Source of the DNA: Ureibacillus chungkukjangi | Lineage (GTDB): Bacteria > Bacillota > Bacilli > Bacillales_A > Planococcaceae | Assembly (NCBI RefSeq): GCF_003217295.1 | Contig: NZ_QJTJ01000001.1 | Location: forward strand, 62,001 to 126,000 | DNA length: 64,000 nt | Direction of reading: 5' to 3' | In this document: positions 17,912-27,229 of the stretch, piece after piece | Position numbering within the stretch: the stretch's first letter is position 1 | Layout of the letters: each line of letters opens with the position of its first letter | Translations under genes and position numbers: made by a program | Notes under the pieces: model-generated | Databases searched by the model: none | The model's input: only the letters and a program-made list of their open reading frames with translations | What the model was told of the DNA's origin: nothing

Positions 17912-18541
17912 CCGTTTAATAACATGTTTCTCAAATGCAAAACGGTATTTTCTAAATCGCCAAGCATTCACGATTTGTATAAATAAAAAGATACTCAGTA
18001 CGAGTAAAAATAAAGTTTTTGGTAATAAAATAAACGTAATAATAACAGTAAACGTAATTAATATGAGTGAAATCGTTAAATATAATTCGACCATTCGAAT
18101 GCGTGGGCAAAAAATATGAATAAGTGCCATAATAATACGACCACCATCCAACGGCCAAATGGGAATGAGATTAATTCCAAGTAAAACAATTTGAATTTTC
18201 AATACCAAATCGGCTAACAAAGGATCGAGAAACGGTGTTACCGCAATACAACAAAGTGTGGCAATCGGTCCACCAAGTGCAATAATCAGTTGCTTTTTAG
18301 GAGCAATTGTATTACCACCCTTTAGTTCAATTTCTCCTCCGTATGGCATTATAACACATCGCTCTACCTTAACCTTACAAAAGAAGGCAGCAAGGATATG
18401 TCCAACTTCATGAATAATTAAAGATGATAATATTAGAGCATAAAAAGAAACATTCCCATATAACACAATGGTAAACAGAATCGGCAAAAATAATGGATGA
18501 ATGGTCATACGCATCATGATTGCGTATGCTCTTTCATCCAT
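17903..18541 (-). CDS. spoIVFB: Stage IV sporulation intramembrane metalloprotease SpoIVFB (short form)
   Basis: Site-2-type protease that cleaves pro-sigma-K in the mother cell. Zinc motif HEVGH at residues 44-48, and the second metal motif with PIWPLDGGR (Asp ligand) near 130. About six TM helices. At 212 aa it is shorter than the 288-aa B. subtilis enzyme and stops after the membrane domain (KRLT), so the C-terminal CBS domain is absent. AGAGGAAA lies about ten bases before the ATG at 18541. An alternative ATG at 18517 overlaps the spoIVFA stop as ATGA. Confidence 0.9.
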   Translation of the reverse strand: MDERAYAIMMRMTIHPLFLPILFTIVLYGNVSFYALILSSLIIHEVGHILAAFFCKVKVERCVIMPYGGEIELKGGNTIAPKKQLIIALGGPIATLCCIAVTPFLDPLLADLVLKIQIVLLGINLIPIWPLDGGRIIMALIHIFCPRIRMVELYLTISLILITFTVIITFILLPKTLFLLVLSIFLFIQIVNAWRFRKYRFAFEKHVIKRLT

Positions 18542-19089
18542 TCTAAAGTTTCCTCTAGGTTTAATACCTTGCCGCCTTCTTCTATTTTTATATATAAATC
18601 CCCAGGTTCCTTATTTGCAAGGGTCCCCCCTCGTTCTATTGATGTATAGGGCAATAATGAAAACGAATCCACATTTCCATATGTGACAGTAGTATCATTC
18701 TCATAGTAAACGGATATTGTTTTGCCCGTGTGTTTTGTATGACCTGTATATACAACAAGACCATTTTCGATAGCAAGAATCGGAATTGCTTCTTCAAATG
18801 TTAACAAGTAACCATGGTCATACGCTTTTACAGAAACAAAGGACAACAGCTCTTTGTTTACCGTTTCTGATGAGACCGTGATTTTCTCAGCTGCATCCTG
18901 ACCAAATACTTCTCGTAACACATTTCGCATAATCGTTAGATCTTCAGAGCTATAGACAATTTTTTTCACATCTACTGCTAATTCTCCTCTCTCCTGGAGT
19001 TGCGTACCTAATATGACGACCCCGCAGAGAACAATAGCCGCTATCCATTTCCATTTCTTGTTCACTACCTCATCCATTCTCTTTTTCAT
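18514..19089 (-). CDS. spoIVFA: SpoIVFB regulator SpoIVFA-like
   Basis: 191 aa from the ATG at 19089. A basic N-terminus, one TM helix (WIAAIVLCGVVILGTQL, near 14-30), and an intermembrane-space domain with a degenerate LytM/M23-type fold (VYTGHTKHTGKTISVYYEN, then TYGNVDSF). SpoIVFA holds and inhibits SpoIVFB until the sigma-G signal arrives. The open frame extends 54 codons upstream to 19251, but that stretch contains the minD terminator, so I reject the long start. No strong Shine-Dalgarno marks the true start. It overlaps spoIVFB. Confidence 0.8.
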   Translation of the reverse strand: MKKRMDEVVNKKWKWIAAIVLCGVVILGTQLQERGELAVDVKKIVYSSEDLTIMRNVLREVFGQDAAEKITVSSETVNKELLSFVSVKAYDHGYLLTFEEAIPILAIENGLVVYTGHTKHTGKTISVYYENDTTVTYGNVDSFSLLPYTSIERGGTLANKEPGDLYIKIEEGGKVLNLEETLEWMKEHTQS

Positions 19090-19199
19090 AGTATATGAAA
19101 AATATAAAAATACGATTCTAGTGGAAATGAAAAGATACTGTCCGATTAAGTCGAAACAGTCAATAAAATTATTTCCAAGCCACGTATTTAAAAGAACAC

Positions 19200-19258
19200 C
19201 TAAATATAAAAACAAAAAACTGCAGACATACTCGAAATTTTTCGAGTCCATCTACAGT
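19200..19258 (-). terminator. Terminator of mreBCD-minCD
   Basis: A long hairpin (AAACTG.AGA...TCT.CAGTTT with an inner ACTCGAA/TTCGAGT) is followed on the minus strand by TTTTTTGTTTTT. It starts 17 bases past the minD stop and separates minD from spoIVFA. Confidence 0.9.
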
Positions 19259-19275
19259 TTGCAATACACTTAGCT

Positions 19276-20073
19276 CTATTTTGAGAAGATAGAAATAAAT
19301 TTTTTAAACATGCCCTTAGAATTATCTTCGATAGACATTAAAGGAACCGATTCCCCTAGTATTCTTCTTGCGATATTTCGATATCCCAAAGAAGCCTTAC
19401 TATTTGGATCCATGACGATAGGTTCACCTTTGTTAGATGAACTGATAACATCCTCACTATCAATCACAATCCCTAATAAATCAACAGATAAATGCGTTGT
19501 AATTTCATTAATATCCAATGCATCTCCGGTTTTCATTAAATCTTTACGAATACGGTTAATAATCAATTTTGGTGGTTCAATATTTTCCTGTTCAAGTAGT
19601 CCGATGATACGGTCTGCATCTCGAACAGCAGAAATTTCAGGAGTTGTTACGACAATAGCACGATCAGCACCTGCTACTGCATTTTTATAACCTTGTTCAA
19701 TACCCGCAGGACAGTCAATTAAAACATAATCATATTCACGCTTTAACTCGTCTACTAAACTCTTCATTTGCTCTGGATTTACGGCATTTTTGTCCGTTGT
19801 CTGAGCAGCAGGCAATAAAAATAGTTTCTCATCAACTCGTTTGTCCTTAACTAACGCTTGATGAATCTTACAGCGACCTTCTACGACATCGACTAAGTCA
19901 TAGATAATTCGATTATCTAAACCTAACACTAAGTCTAAGTTACGTAAACCAATATCTGTATCTACTAAACATACTTTTTTCCCTTGAAGAGCCAATGCAG
20001 TTCCCAGATTGGCAGTTGTTGTTGTTTTACCTACTCCGCCTTTACCTGAAGTTATTACGATTGCTACACCCAC
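19276..20073 (-). CDS. minD: Septum site-determining ATPase MinD
   Basis: ParA/MinD-family ATPase that brings MinC to the membrane to block polar division. 265 aa with a deviant Walker A GKGGVGKTTT at 10-19, DTDIGLRNLD near 38, Walker B VLIDCPAGIE near 117, and a C-terminal amphipathic helix (GMFKKFISIFSK) for membrane binding. The start codon is GTG (20071-20073), one base after the minC stop, with AGGAGG eight bases upstream. The frame ends just before a strong terminator. Confidence 0.97.
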   Translation of the reverse strand: MGVAIVITSGKGGVGKTTTTANLGTALALQGKKVCLVDTDIGLRNLDLVLGLDNRIIYDLVDVVEGRCKIHQALVKDKRVDEKLFLLPAAQTTDKNAVNPEQMKSLVDELKREYDYVLIDCPAGIEQGYKNAVAGADRAIVVTTPEISAVRDADRIIGLLEQENIEPPKLIINRIRKDLMKTGDALDINEITTHLSVDLLGIVIDSEDVISSSNKGEPIVMDPNSKASLGYRNIARRILGESVPLMSIEDNSKGMFKKFISIFSK

Positions 20074-20074
20074 A

Positions 20075-20743
20075 TTAGCTTCCTCCTTTAATCGTACTTA
20101 ATAATGGACGTATTTTTCTTACTTCTTGTACTCGTTCATATGAAATTATGCCATCTCTATTAATATATGCAAAGATTTGGTCAGCATTTTCTTTAACAAA
20201 GGGTTTTTCGTTGGACATAACTTCGATCTGATCATCAATTAAAACGTGAGTAGGTTCAAAATGTGATGCAACGACTATCGCCTCTTTGTTTCCATTTACA
20301 CCTGCATGGGCAATTCCTTTTAAATTCCCTAGAACATAAATACTTCCACCAGCTTCAATTTTACCATTTGGATTTACATCACCAATAACAACAATATTTC
20401 CATCAGTTTTTACTATTTGACCAGAGCGAATAATCCCTATATAGGTTTCACTCTGATCCGTAAGTACTTTCTCATTACTTTCTTCAATTGTTATAACATC
20501 ACTGTGCACTTTTGAAACGTGCATATTACCAGGGCCTTCTACAATTGCGATGAGTTCTTTTTGCTGCGCACTCAGTAGGTAGCGATTTCCAAGATGTAGT
20601 TGTACATCAACTTTTCCATCGATTCCACCTTCTAATACCTTACGTTCAAGTTCTTCCACTAGTTCTGCGTAGGCGCACTGATCATCAAGCCGAAGTACCA
20701 ACCCCGCTTTAGTCCCCTTTATATGGACAAGCTGTTTATTCAT
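20075..20743 (-). CDS. minC: Septum site-determining protein MinC
   Basis: FtsZ-assembly inhibitor of 222 aa. The N-terminal domain (MNKQLVHIKGTKAGLVLRLDD) acts on FtsZ. The C-terminal right-handed beta-helix (IRSGQIV, GDVNPNGKIEAGGSIYVLGNLKG) dimerises and binds MinD. The ATG at 20743 is the family start with GAGGTG upstream; a GTG six codons earlier is open but overlaps that site. It follows mreD by about 30 bases. Confidence 0.95.
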   Translation of the reverse strand: MNKQLVHIKGTKAGLVLRLDDQCAYAELVEELERKVLEGGIDGKVDVQLHLGNRYLLSAQQKELIAIVEGPGNMHVSKVHSDVITIEESNEKVLTDQSETYIGIIRSGQIVKTDGNIVVIGDVNPNGKIEAGGSIYVLGNLKGIAHAGVNGNKEAIVVASHFEPTHVLIDDQIEVMSNEKPFVKENADQIFAYINRDGIISYERVQEVRKIRPLLSTIKGGS

Positions 20744-20772
20744 AAAAAAGCGACACCTCACGCCAAGTCAAT

Positions 20773-21297
20773 TTAAGAATTATCTCGGGCACGCTGTAAC
20801 AAACGCGCATTGATTAAATATTTAAATGCCCAACCAAGCATTATTAAGAATAATAGGTTCGCGATTATAGTTGGAAGTAATCGGTTGCTTAAAAAATCGC
20901 TCACCGGTATTGTTGTAAACTGAATAAAAGAAAAGAAGTAATACAAAAAAGCTTCCATCAAAGCTACTAATACAACGGATAATATTGTTGTTACACTTAG
21001 ATGCTGGTGGATAAATTTTACAGTTGACCCAGCAACAAAGCAAACAAGTGGATATAAAAAGGAATATAATCCAATAATATCAATGTAAAACACATCATAC
21101 AAGAGCCCAAAAATTAATCCGTATAAACAGGCTCTTTTTTTGCTGTAGTAGATGGAAATAAAAATAAGATAGAGAATAACAAAGCGCGGTACTAATATCA
21201 GTGTTTGGTCTCCCCAACTGATTGGTGAAAACAATGCAAACTCTGGCTCTAACAAAAATAAAACAACTGCTACAAAAGGTATCAAGAATCGTATCAT
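20773..21297 (-). CDS. mreD: Rod shape-determining protein MreD
   Basis: 174-aa integral membrane protein with about five to six TM helices. It starts MIRFLIPFVAVVLFLLEPEFA and contains RFVILYLIFISIYY, as in Bacillales MreD. It forms the elongasome scaffold with MreC and RodA/PBP2. The ATG abuts the mreC stop codon (TAAATG), so translation is coupled. Sequence conservation of MreD is low, and the position between mreC and minC makes the call secure. Confidence 0.93.
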   Translation of the reverse strand: MIRFLIPFVAVVLFLLEPEFALFSPISWGDQTLILVPRFVILYLIFISIYYSKKRACLYGLIFGLLYDVFYIDIIGLYSFLYPLVCFVAGSTVKFIHQHLSVTTILSVVLVALMEAFLYYFFSFIQFTTIPVSDFLSNRLLPTIIANLLFLIMLGWAFKYLINARLLQRARDNS

Positions 21298-22224
21298 TTA
21301 TTCTTCACCTTCAATAGTATCAGTAGTTTCACTTTCAGTACCATTTGTTAAATCTGCATTCGTACCCGTACCATCAGAGCCGTTTACGGAAACGGACGTT
21401 CTTTTGGCAATGATTACATCCTCTAGCATAGAGAAGTTTGCAGCTGGTTTAACATAAGCCATTTTAGTCAGGCCATAATCATCTGTTGTTACTTCTGTTA
21501 CTTCACCAATTAAGATTCCTTTTGGATATATCCCACCTAAACCAGACGTCACCACTTGCTCGCCCTCTTTTACCTTAAAGCTAGAATCGATTCTCTTTAG
21601 TATTAATTCATTACGTTCAGCGTCATATCCTTCTATTAAACCAAAAACATCCGAATTTTCTCCTTGAACCATCGCAGATACTCGATAATTCGGATTATTT
21701 GAGTATAACAACTCAACTTCTGAAGTAAATGGCGTCACTAAACTAATTTTACCGATTAAGCCGTTCGCAGTCATGACAGCCATATTTAGTTGAACACCAT
21801 GAGATGAACCTCTGTTTAAAATAATTTTCTCTTCCCATTGGTCTGGGTTTCGAGCAATCACCGTTGCTTTTAGTGGGTCGAAGTCTTTTAAACTATCCTT
21901 TTTGTCTACCAGTTCTTTTAAAGATTCATTTTCAGATTGCAATGTATTAACTTCTGCTTGAAGTACAGCAAAATCTTCCAAACGCATTTTTAAACGTTTA
22001 TTTTCTTCGTACGTATTTAGTAAAGAATTAATATCATTAAAAATACCTGTTATGTAATTAGCAGGCTTTGCAACAAGGAATTGAGCAAAGCCAACTGTGT
22101 CTTTAATAAACTGTTCGGGAACGCTTGCGTTTTGTCGATCTCGTAAAGAGAAGCTAATCAATGCCACAAGGAAAATTGTGCCAACTAGTAGCAGTATTAA
22201 TTTCTTGTTCGTAAAATGTGGCAT
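21298..22224 (-). CDS. mreC: Rod shape-determining protein MreC
   Basis: 308 aa. N-terminal TM helix (LILLLVGTIFLVALISFSL), a coiled coil at about 70-105 (LKMRLEDFAVLQAEVNTLQSENESLKEL), then the extracellular beta domain (VIARNPDQWEEKIILNRGSSHGV ... VVTSGLGGIYPKGILIG). A Ser/Thr/Glu-rich tail of about 30 residues ends it. It bridges MreB to the cell-wall synthases. AAGGAGGA precedes the ATG. Confidence 0.96.
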   Translation of the reverse strand: MPHFTNKKLILLLVGTIFLVALISFSLRDRQNASVPEQFIKDTVGFAQFLVAKPANYITGIFNDINSLLNTYEENKRLKMRLEDFAVLQAEVNTLQSENESLKELVDKKDSLKDFDPLKATVIARNPDQWEEKIILNRGSSHGVQLNMAVMTANGLIGKISLVTPFTSEVELLYSNNPNYRVSAMVQGENSDVFGLIEGYDAERNELILKRIDSSFKVKEGEQVVTSGLGGIYPKGILIGEVTEVTTDDYGLTKMAYVKPAANFSMLEDVIIAKRTSVSVNGSDGTGTNADLTNGTESETTDTIEGEE

Positions 22225-22236
22225 TGCGAATCCTCC

Positions 22237-23256
22237 TTACCCTTTCATCTGTTGGGAACGAACTAAATCGATATGGTCTAACGCTTTACCAGTACCAATC
22301 GCTACACAATCCAGTGGATTTTCTGCGATAAATACAGGCATATTTGTTTCGTCACTGATGACTTTGTCGAGGTTACGAAGAAGTGCCCCACCGCCAGTTA
22401 GAACGATTCCTCTTTCCATAACGTCCGCGGAAAGCTCTGGAGGCGTTTGTTCTAATGTTTTCTTCACGCCATCTATAATAGCTGATATTGCTTCTTTTAA
22501 AGAATCTGAAATTTCCTCTGCAGTAATTTCAATTGTTTTTGGTAATCCTGTTAGCAAATCACGTCCACGGATATCCATTTTTTCGTTACTGTCATCAACT
22601 CGAGCAGTACCGATTTCGATCTTAATCTTTTCGGCAGTTCTTTCACCGATTGTTAGGTTATAAGTTTTACGGATATAGCTGATAATGGAATGATCCATTG
22701 CATCGCCACCGATACGAACTGACTCGCTTGTCACAATACCACCCAATGAGATTACGGCTACCTCTGTTGTACCACCACCGATATCAACTACCATTGAACC
22801 AGTTGGATCCCATACAGGTAAATCTGCACCAATCGCAGCTGCGAATGGTTCTTCAATTGTAAAGGCTTCCTTTGCACCAGCTTGTCTAGAAGCATCGATT
22901 ACTGCACGTTGTTCTACTGATGTAATACCATAAGGTACACAAATCATAACATTTGGCTTTTTCCAATTAGAGCCAGAATTTTTTAAAGCTTGTTTTAAAT
23001 AGTACTGAATCATTGAAGTTGTAATATCAAAATCAGCAATTACGCCATCCTTCATCGGTCTAATGGCTACAATTGACCCAGGTGTACGTCCAATCATATT
23101 TTTCGCATCATTACCAACAGCAACAATGTCTCCTGTTTTCGTATTTTTCGCTACTACTGAAGGTTCACGTAATACAATCCCTTTTCCTTTAATGAAAACT
23201 AATGTATTCGCTGTGCCAAGATCAATCCCGACATCTTTATTTCCTAATCCAAACAA
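22237..23256 (-). CDS. mreB: Actin-like cell-shape protein MreB
   Basis: 339 aa of the actin fold. Phosphate-1 motif [10 protein letters not shown] near 12-21, [15 protein letters not shown] near 162-176, and ADIMERG-like [15 protein letters not shown] near 285. It forms membrane filaments that guide lateral wall synthesis. The start is TTG (23254-23256), preceded by AAGGGAG, and corresponds exactly to the B. subtilis MFGIG start. It is the first gene of mreB-mreC-mreD-minC-minD. Confidence 0.97.
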   Translation of the reverse strand: MFGLGNKDVGIDLGTANTLVFIKGKGIVLREPSVVAKNTKTGDIVAVGNDAKNMIGRTPGSIVAIRPMKDGVIADFDITTSMIQYYLKQALKNSGSNWKKPNVMICVPYGITSVEQRAVIDASRQAGAKEAFTIEEPFAAAIGADLPVWDPTGSMVVDIGGGTTEVAVISLGGIVTSESVRIGGDAMDHSIISYIRKTYNLTIGERTAEKIKIEIGTARVDDSNEKMDIRGRDLLTGLPKTIEITAEEISDSLKEAISAIIDGVKKTLEQTPPELSADVMERGIVLTGGGALLRNLDKVISDETNMPVFIAENPLDCVAIGTGKALDHIDLVRSQQMKG

Positions 23257-23719
23257 ATTTAGTACTCCCTTTCTTTTTTAAGCAAACTATTAAAGCGCTT
23301 AAAATCATAAGAATTATTATAGCTGATAAGCTCGAAAATTTATAGTGTCACATGTACTGTTCTACCATATTTCTCTAATGATTTAATTTTACACGGATAC
23401 GCGAATTTATATTTCGTAGTTATCCGCATAAGAAAACTCATCAATTTTCGCTATTCCGGCGATAAATCGTGATTTCTAATCGACATTTTTCATTTTATTT
23501 CGATTTTGCCCTTGAAACAAATAAAATAATTATGTAAGTTTTTACATTCATGTAACAAGTACTCCATAGAAATGACGAAAATCCACGAAATAGGTTCTCT
23601 GATATCAAAATGAAATATTAAAAGTATAAAATTACAAATTACGAGCTCTTCTTTAATTCTTTTGTAACAACAATGTCATTTGTTTGTTAAGCTATTTTAT
23701 TTTAATTTACCCCCAAAAA
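23257..23719. other. A/T-rich intergenic region upstream of mreB
   Basis: About 460 bases with no plausible gene. It should hold the mreB promoter; a TATAAT lies on the minus strand near 23313-23318 but lacks a convincing -35. A short palindrome AAGCGCTT is at 23293-23300. I see nothing else. Confidence 0.5.
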
Positions 23720-23751
23720 AGTCGAATATCCATAAAAACGGACATTCGACT
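23715..23751 (-). terminator. Terminator of radC
   Basis: 12-base arms (23720-23731 and 23740-23751, one mismatch) are followed by TTTTTT on the minus strand, 17 bases past the radC stop. Confidence 0.88.
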
Positions 23752-23768
23752 AAAACTCTTTATGAAAG

Positions 23769-24467
23769 TTACATATATCCTTTTTCCTTTAAGCTAATGA
23801 ATTGATGATCACCGATAATTACGTGGTCAATCAATTCAATGCCAATAATATATCCTGCTTCTTGCAGCCGTTTCGTTACCTCAATATCTTCTGGACTCGG
23901 TGTTGCATTACCTGATGGATGATTATGGCTACAAATAATAGATGCTGCCGAACGTTTGACTGCTTCTCGGAAAATCTCGCGAGGATGAACAATACTGGAA
24001 TTTAAGCTTCCTATGAAAATTGTTTGCTTGTGCATTACTTGATTTTTCACATTTAAAAATAAAACCACGAAATGCTCTTGTTGAAGAGAAGACATTTCAG
24101 GCATCAAATACGTTGCTGCATCCTGCGGAGAACGAATGGTAAACCGGTCATCGACTTGTTTTTGAGATAATCGTCTACCTAGCTCAACTGCAGCTAGCAG
24201 CTGGACTGCCTTCGCTTCACCAATTCCTTTGATCGACATGATTTCTTCAATTGTCGCGTGCTTTAACTCATGTAACTTTTCAAAATAAGTTAATACACGA
24301 TTAGCAAGAGTTAACACAGACTCCTGCTTTGAACCTGTACGTAATAAAATAGCTATTAATTCCTGGTTAGATAAACTTTGGGCGCCTTGTCGAATTAACC
24401 TCTCCCTTGGCCGGTCCTCTACATGTACATCACGTATCATAAGCTCGGGAAATGGGGCAATCGTCAT
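23769..24467 (-). CDS. radC: RadC family JAB/MPN-domain protein
   Basis: 232 aa. An N-terminal helix-hairpin-helix domain (MSIKGIGEAKAVQLLAAVELGRR) is followed by a JAB1/MPN metalloprotease-like domain with SHNHPSGNATPSPED (HxHPSG...S..D zinc motif) near 180-194. The older DNA-repair assignment is not well supported; the biochemical role is unknown. AGGAAG lies about ten bases before the ATG at 24467; an ATG nine codons in is possible but has a weaker site. It is 14 bases downstream of maf. Confidence 0.95.
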   Translation of the reverse strand: MTIAPFPELMIRDVHVEDRPRERLIRQGAQSLSNQELIAILLRTGSKQESVLTLANRVLTYFEKLHELKHATIEEIMSIKGIGEAKAVQLLAAVELGRRLSQKQVDDRFTIRSPQDAATYLMPEMSSLQQEHFVVLFLNVKNQVMHKQTIFIGSLNSSIVHPREIFREAVKRSAASIICSHNHPSGNATPSPEDIEVTKRLQEAGYIIGIELIDHVIIGDHQFISLKEKGYM

Positions 24468-24481
24468 TCATTTATCACTTC

Positions 24482-25069
24482 CTACAGTTTTAGAATGTTT
24501 AGTGCTATGAGCTTTTCGAACAAGCTAGCTAATGGTAAACCTACTACATTGTTATAATCTCCAACAATATGATCCACAAAGAGTACGCCATCAGTTTGAA
24601 TCCCGTAGCCCCCTGCTTTGTCAAAAGGATCACCAGTTTCTACATAGCTTTCAATTAGCTCTTTCGATAGTTTTTTAAAATAGACTTTTGTTTCTTCAAC
24701 AATGACTTCCTCTGTGCCATCTGCTTGAATAATGACAACCGCCGTCATTACTTGATGAACATTCTCAGATAGTCTTGTTAAGTGAGCTATTGCTTCTTCT
24801 TCATTTTTGGGCTTATGTAGTAATGTGTCTTCAAAGACAACTACTGTATCTGCACCAATGATTGTTTTGCCCTTCCCCTTTTTTGCTACATCACGTGCCT
24901 TTAACAACGCAACTTCACGTACATATTCTTTCATTGTTTCAGCTTGTACAGACGTTTCCTCTACATTACTTGTGATGACTTCAAAGGGGACACCTAATTT
25001 TGAAAAGAGTTCCTTCCTTCTAGGTGATGCAGATGCTAAAACAAGCTGATGATTCGTATCAAAATTCAT
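24482..25069 (-). CDS. maf: Nucleoside triphosphate pyrophosphatase Maf
   Basis: House-cleaning nucleotide pyrophosphatase (septum-inhibition phenotype in B. subtilis when overexpressed). 195 aa with LASASPRRKELFSKLG near 10, IGADTVVVFED near 75, the KPKNEEEA segment, and GDPFDKAGGYGIQTDG near 150. The start is the ATG at 25069, which has AGGAGG seven bases upstream; an ATG two codons earlier sits directly on that site. The frame is open 19 codons further back. Confidence 0.95.
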   Translation of the reverse strand: MNFDTNHQLVLASASPRRKELFSKLGVPFEVITSNVEETSVQAETMKEYVREVALLKARDVAKKGKGKTIIGADTVVVFEDTLLHKPKNEEEAIAHLTRLSENVHQVMTAVVIIQADGTEEVIVEETKVYFKKLSKELIESYVETGDPFDKAGGYGIQTDGVLFVDHIVGDYNNVVGLPLASLFEKLIALNILKL

Positions 25070-25162
25070 ATCCATTCCTCCTACTTCTATGATAGCCGAG
25101 GAATGGAATTTTGAAAAATCCTTCATAATTTACAAAACTAGATTTTGACGTAATTTTAATGA

Positions 25163-25810
25163 TTAAAACTCGATTTTCATACAATCATTTTTGTCAAAAT
25201 AATGGGCAACTAGATGCAAACGAGCTATACCTAAATCCTGTGAAAAGCTTGATAACGCTGATGTTATTGTTTGCCAATCATCTGGAATATTGTCTGGTAC
25301 AGCACCCTCTTGAAAATAAAATTTTGAGGGGTCATTGTTTTCTAAAACAGTCGGCAAGCCCTTTAACGTTTCTTCTGTGCAAGCAGCACCAGAAAATTTA
25401 AATGCCTTAGCAAAAGAAGTTGGCGTTTCCGATAAGATGAGCTCTTCTCTAATCGGCGTTACTGAAGACCAGACATAGTATTTCCCATCTACTTCTACCG
25501 TTGCACTTGTATTTAAAACTGGATGTTCAGAGATAAAATCCGATGCAGATTCTTCACTCTGAAAAACTCCATATTGGTTTGCATAAAATTCTACTGAAGA
25601 AGTATCTTCAATGGCCTCGTTAGATGATTGTACAGGGATTACTTCTTCTTCACCCTTCCCTGAACTTGCTTGCTGCTGCTCTTGGTTTGTTGATGAATTC
25701 ATAGAACTGAGTAAAAGGATAAAAAATACAACACCAGCCAGCCCCGCAACGGAACCAATTACTGCTGCGTTTCTCAATTCTCGTCTTCCTATTACATTTG
25801 GAAATTTCAT
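25163..25810 (-). CDS. SpoIIB-like SPOR-domain sporulation protein
   Basis: 215 aa. A short basic cytoplasmic segment (NVIGRRELRN), one TM helix at about 15-35 (AAVIGSVAGLAGVVFFILLL), a Ser/Gln/Glu-rich linker, then a C-terminal region that begins like a SPOR domain (FYANQYGVFQSEESASDFI ... YYVWSSVTPIREE). B. subtilis spoIIB lies in the same place beside maf and helps septal peptidoglycan thinning in engulfment. The match is by architecture and synteny, not clear sequence identity. The ATG at 25810 has GAGGTG six bases upstream. Confidence 0.7.
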   Translation of the reverse strand: MKFPNVIGRRELRNAAVIGSVAGLAGVVFFILLLSSMNSSTNQEQQQASSGKGEEEVIPVQSSNEAIEDTSSVEFYANQYGVFQSEESASDFISEHPVLNTSATVEVDGKYYVWSSVTPIREELILSETPTSFAKAFKFSGAACTEETLKGLPTVLENNDPSKFYFQEGAVPDNIPDDWQTITSALSSFSQDLGIARLHLVAHYFDKNDCMKIEF

Positions 25811-25849
25811 ACGCATCACCTCATATATTAACGGTAACAAATCTAGATT

Positions 25850-25881
25850 AAAAAAAAGCGAGACAGATGTCGTCTCACTTA
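25850..25881 (-). terminator. Terminator of folC pair
   Basis: AGCGAGAC (25857-25864) pairs with GTCTCACT (25872-25879), including one G-T pair, followed by TTTTTTT on the minus strand. It lies between the second folC gene and the spoIIB-like gene. Confidence 0.75.
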
Positions 25882-25981
25882 AAAAATATATCGCAAAAAT
25901 CGTCATTAAACGCTCTTTCTAAACAATATCTATTACTACTATTTACATTTAGTGAATTTTTAAATCAATACTTATATATTT

Positions 25982-27229
25982 TTATTTTAATAATTGCTCT
26001 CTAATTTCGGTTAATAAATATAGTGAACCTGTAACAAAGGTTTTACCTTCTTTGGTACTTACATTCTCGAGAAATGAAATGTAATCCGTCAATACCGCCA
26101 CATTCGAAGCCGCTGATAGGGCCATCATTTTTTCTGAAGTCATCGCCCGCTCATTTTCAAAATCAACAAAGTAAAACTCATCACTAACCTGCTCCAATAG
26201 CTGTAAAACTGTTTTAACATCTTTATCTGCTAACATACCTATGACAAAACGTATTGGCTCATTAGGAAATTGCCGTTTAATAGTTTCCATTAGTTTTTCA
26301 GCACTTGCAGGATTATGAGCACCATCAAAATAAACATTTGCTAAAACCTCTTCAAAGCGACCAGGTAAGCTCGTCATGCGAACAGCATTTCGAATTTCAT
26401 CTATCTCTATAGGGATTTTTAAATAGTCGGCTACCTCAAAAAATGCAGTGATTGCTAACGCCATATTGTCAGCTTGATGAGCACCAGGCAATACACGTAC
26501 AAGCTTATTAATTTCCAAACCTTTTCCATCATTTGTATAAACATCAGTATCATCTACAGTGACATCAAAATGATCACCAAGAGCTATTATTGGTGCATGT
26601 TTTGCAAAGGCTTCAGCTTCAATTACCTGAAAAGCTTCTTGTGGTAATCTTCCAATAACAGCGGGGATATTTTCTTTTATAATTCCTGCTTTATGCTTTG
26701 CAATACTTTCAATGGTTGAACCAAGAAACCTCGTATGCTCTAATGCAATACTGGTGATGATTGATACAATGGGAGTGATGACATTTGTACTGTCTTCACG
26801 TCCGCCCATTCCAGTTTCCAATAATACTAGATCTACCTCTTGCTGAGAGAAATAAAGAAATGCTGCACAGGTTAAAAGCTCGAAATCTGTTAGCTTCCCG
26901 CTAAGTCCTGCATTCTTTAGTTGAATAAAAAGCTCATCCATTTCATTTTCAGTAATGGATTTTCCGTTTATTTGTAGCTGATCATGCACATCTACAATAC
27001 ACGGCGACATAAATTTTCCAACTTTTAATCCGTGATTTCTCGCAATTTGCTCTAGAAACGCTATTGTTGAGCCTTTTCCATTCGTCCCTGCAACATGCAC
27101 ATAAGAGCACTTTTGTTCAGGGTTCTGCAGCATTTCCAAGGCCTCTAGTATTGCATCTAATCCCGGTTTAATAGATAGATCACTATCCACAGCCCATTTT
27201 TTCTTATAGTCATCTAATCTAGGAATCAT
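25982..27229 (-). CDS. folC: Folylpolyglutamate synthase/dihydrofolate synthase paralogue 2
   Basis: 415 aa Mur-ligase-superfamily enzyme that adds glutamate to folates. P-loop AGTNGKGST near 47-55, LLETGMGGREDSTNVI near 136-151, SIALEHTRFLG, HKAGIIKE, and FDGAHNPASAEKLM near 305. All ATP- and Mg-binding blocks look intact. The ATG overlaps the 3' end of the upstream folC by 11 bases, so the pair is coupled. It shares the same fold with but is clearly diverged from its neighbour, so the two copies probably differ in substrate or are in transition. Confidence 0.9.
   Translation of the reverse strand: MIPRLDDYKKKWAVDSDLSIKPGLDAILEALEMLQNPEQKCSYVHVAGTNGKGSTIAFLEQIARNHGLKVGKFMSPCIVDVHDQLQINGKSITENEMDELFIQLKNAGLSGKLTDFELLTCAAFLYFSQQEVDLVLLETGMGGREDSTNVITPIVSIITSIALEHTRFLGSTIESIAKHKAGIIKENIPAVIGRLPQEAFQVIEAEAFAKHAPIIALGDHFDVTVDDTDVYTNDGKGLEINKLVRVLPGAHQADNMALAITAFFEVADYLKIPIEIDEIRNAVRMTSLPGRFEEVLANVYFDGAHNPASAEKLMETIKRQFPNEPIRFVIGMLADKDVKTVLQLLEQVSDEFYFVDFENERAMTSEKMMALSAASNVAVLTDYISFLENVSTKEGKTFVTGSLYLLTEIREQLLK

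Noticed and set aside
22097-22663. 188-codon plus-strand frame opposite mreB/mreC
   Set aside because: It lies entirely antisense to two well-conserved genes, with no ribosome-binding site.
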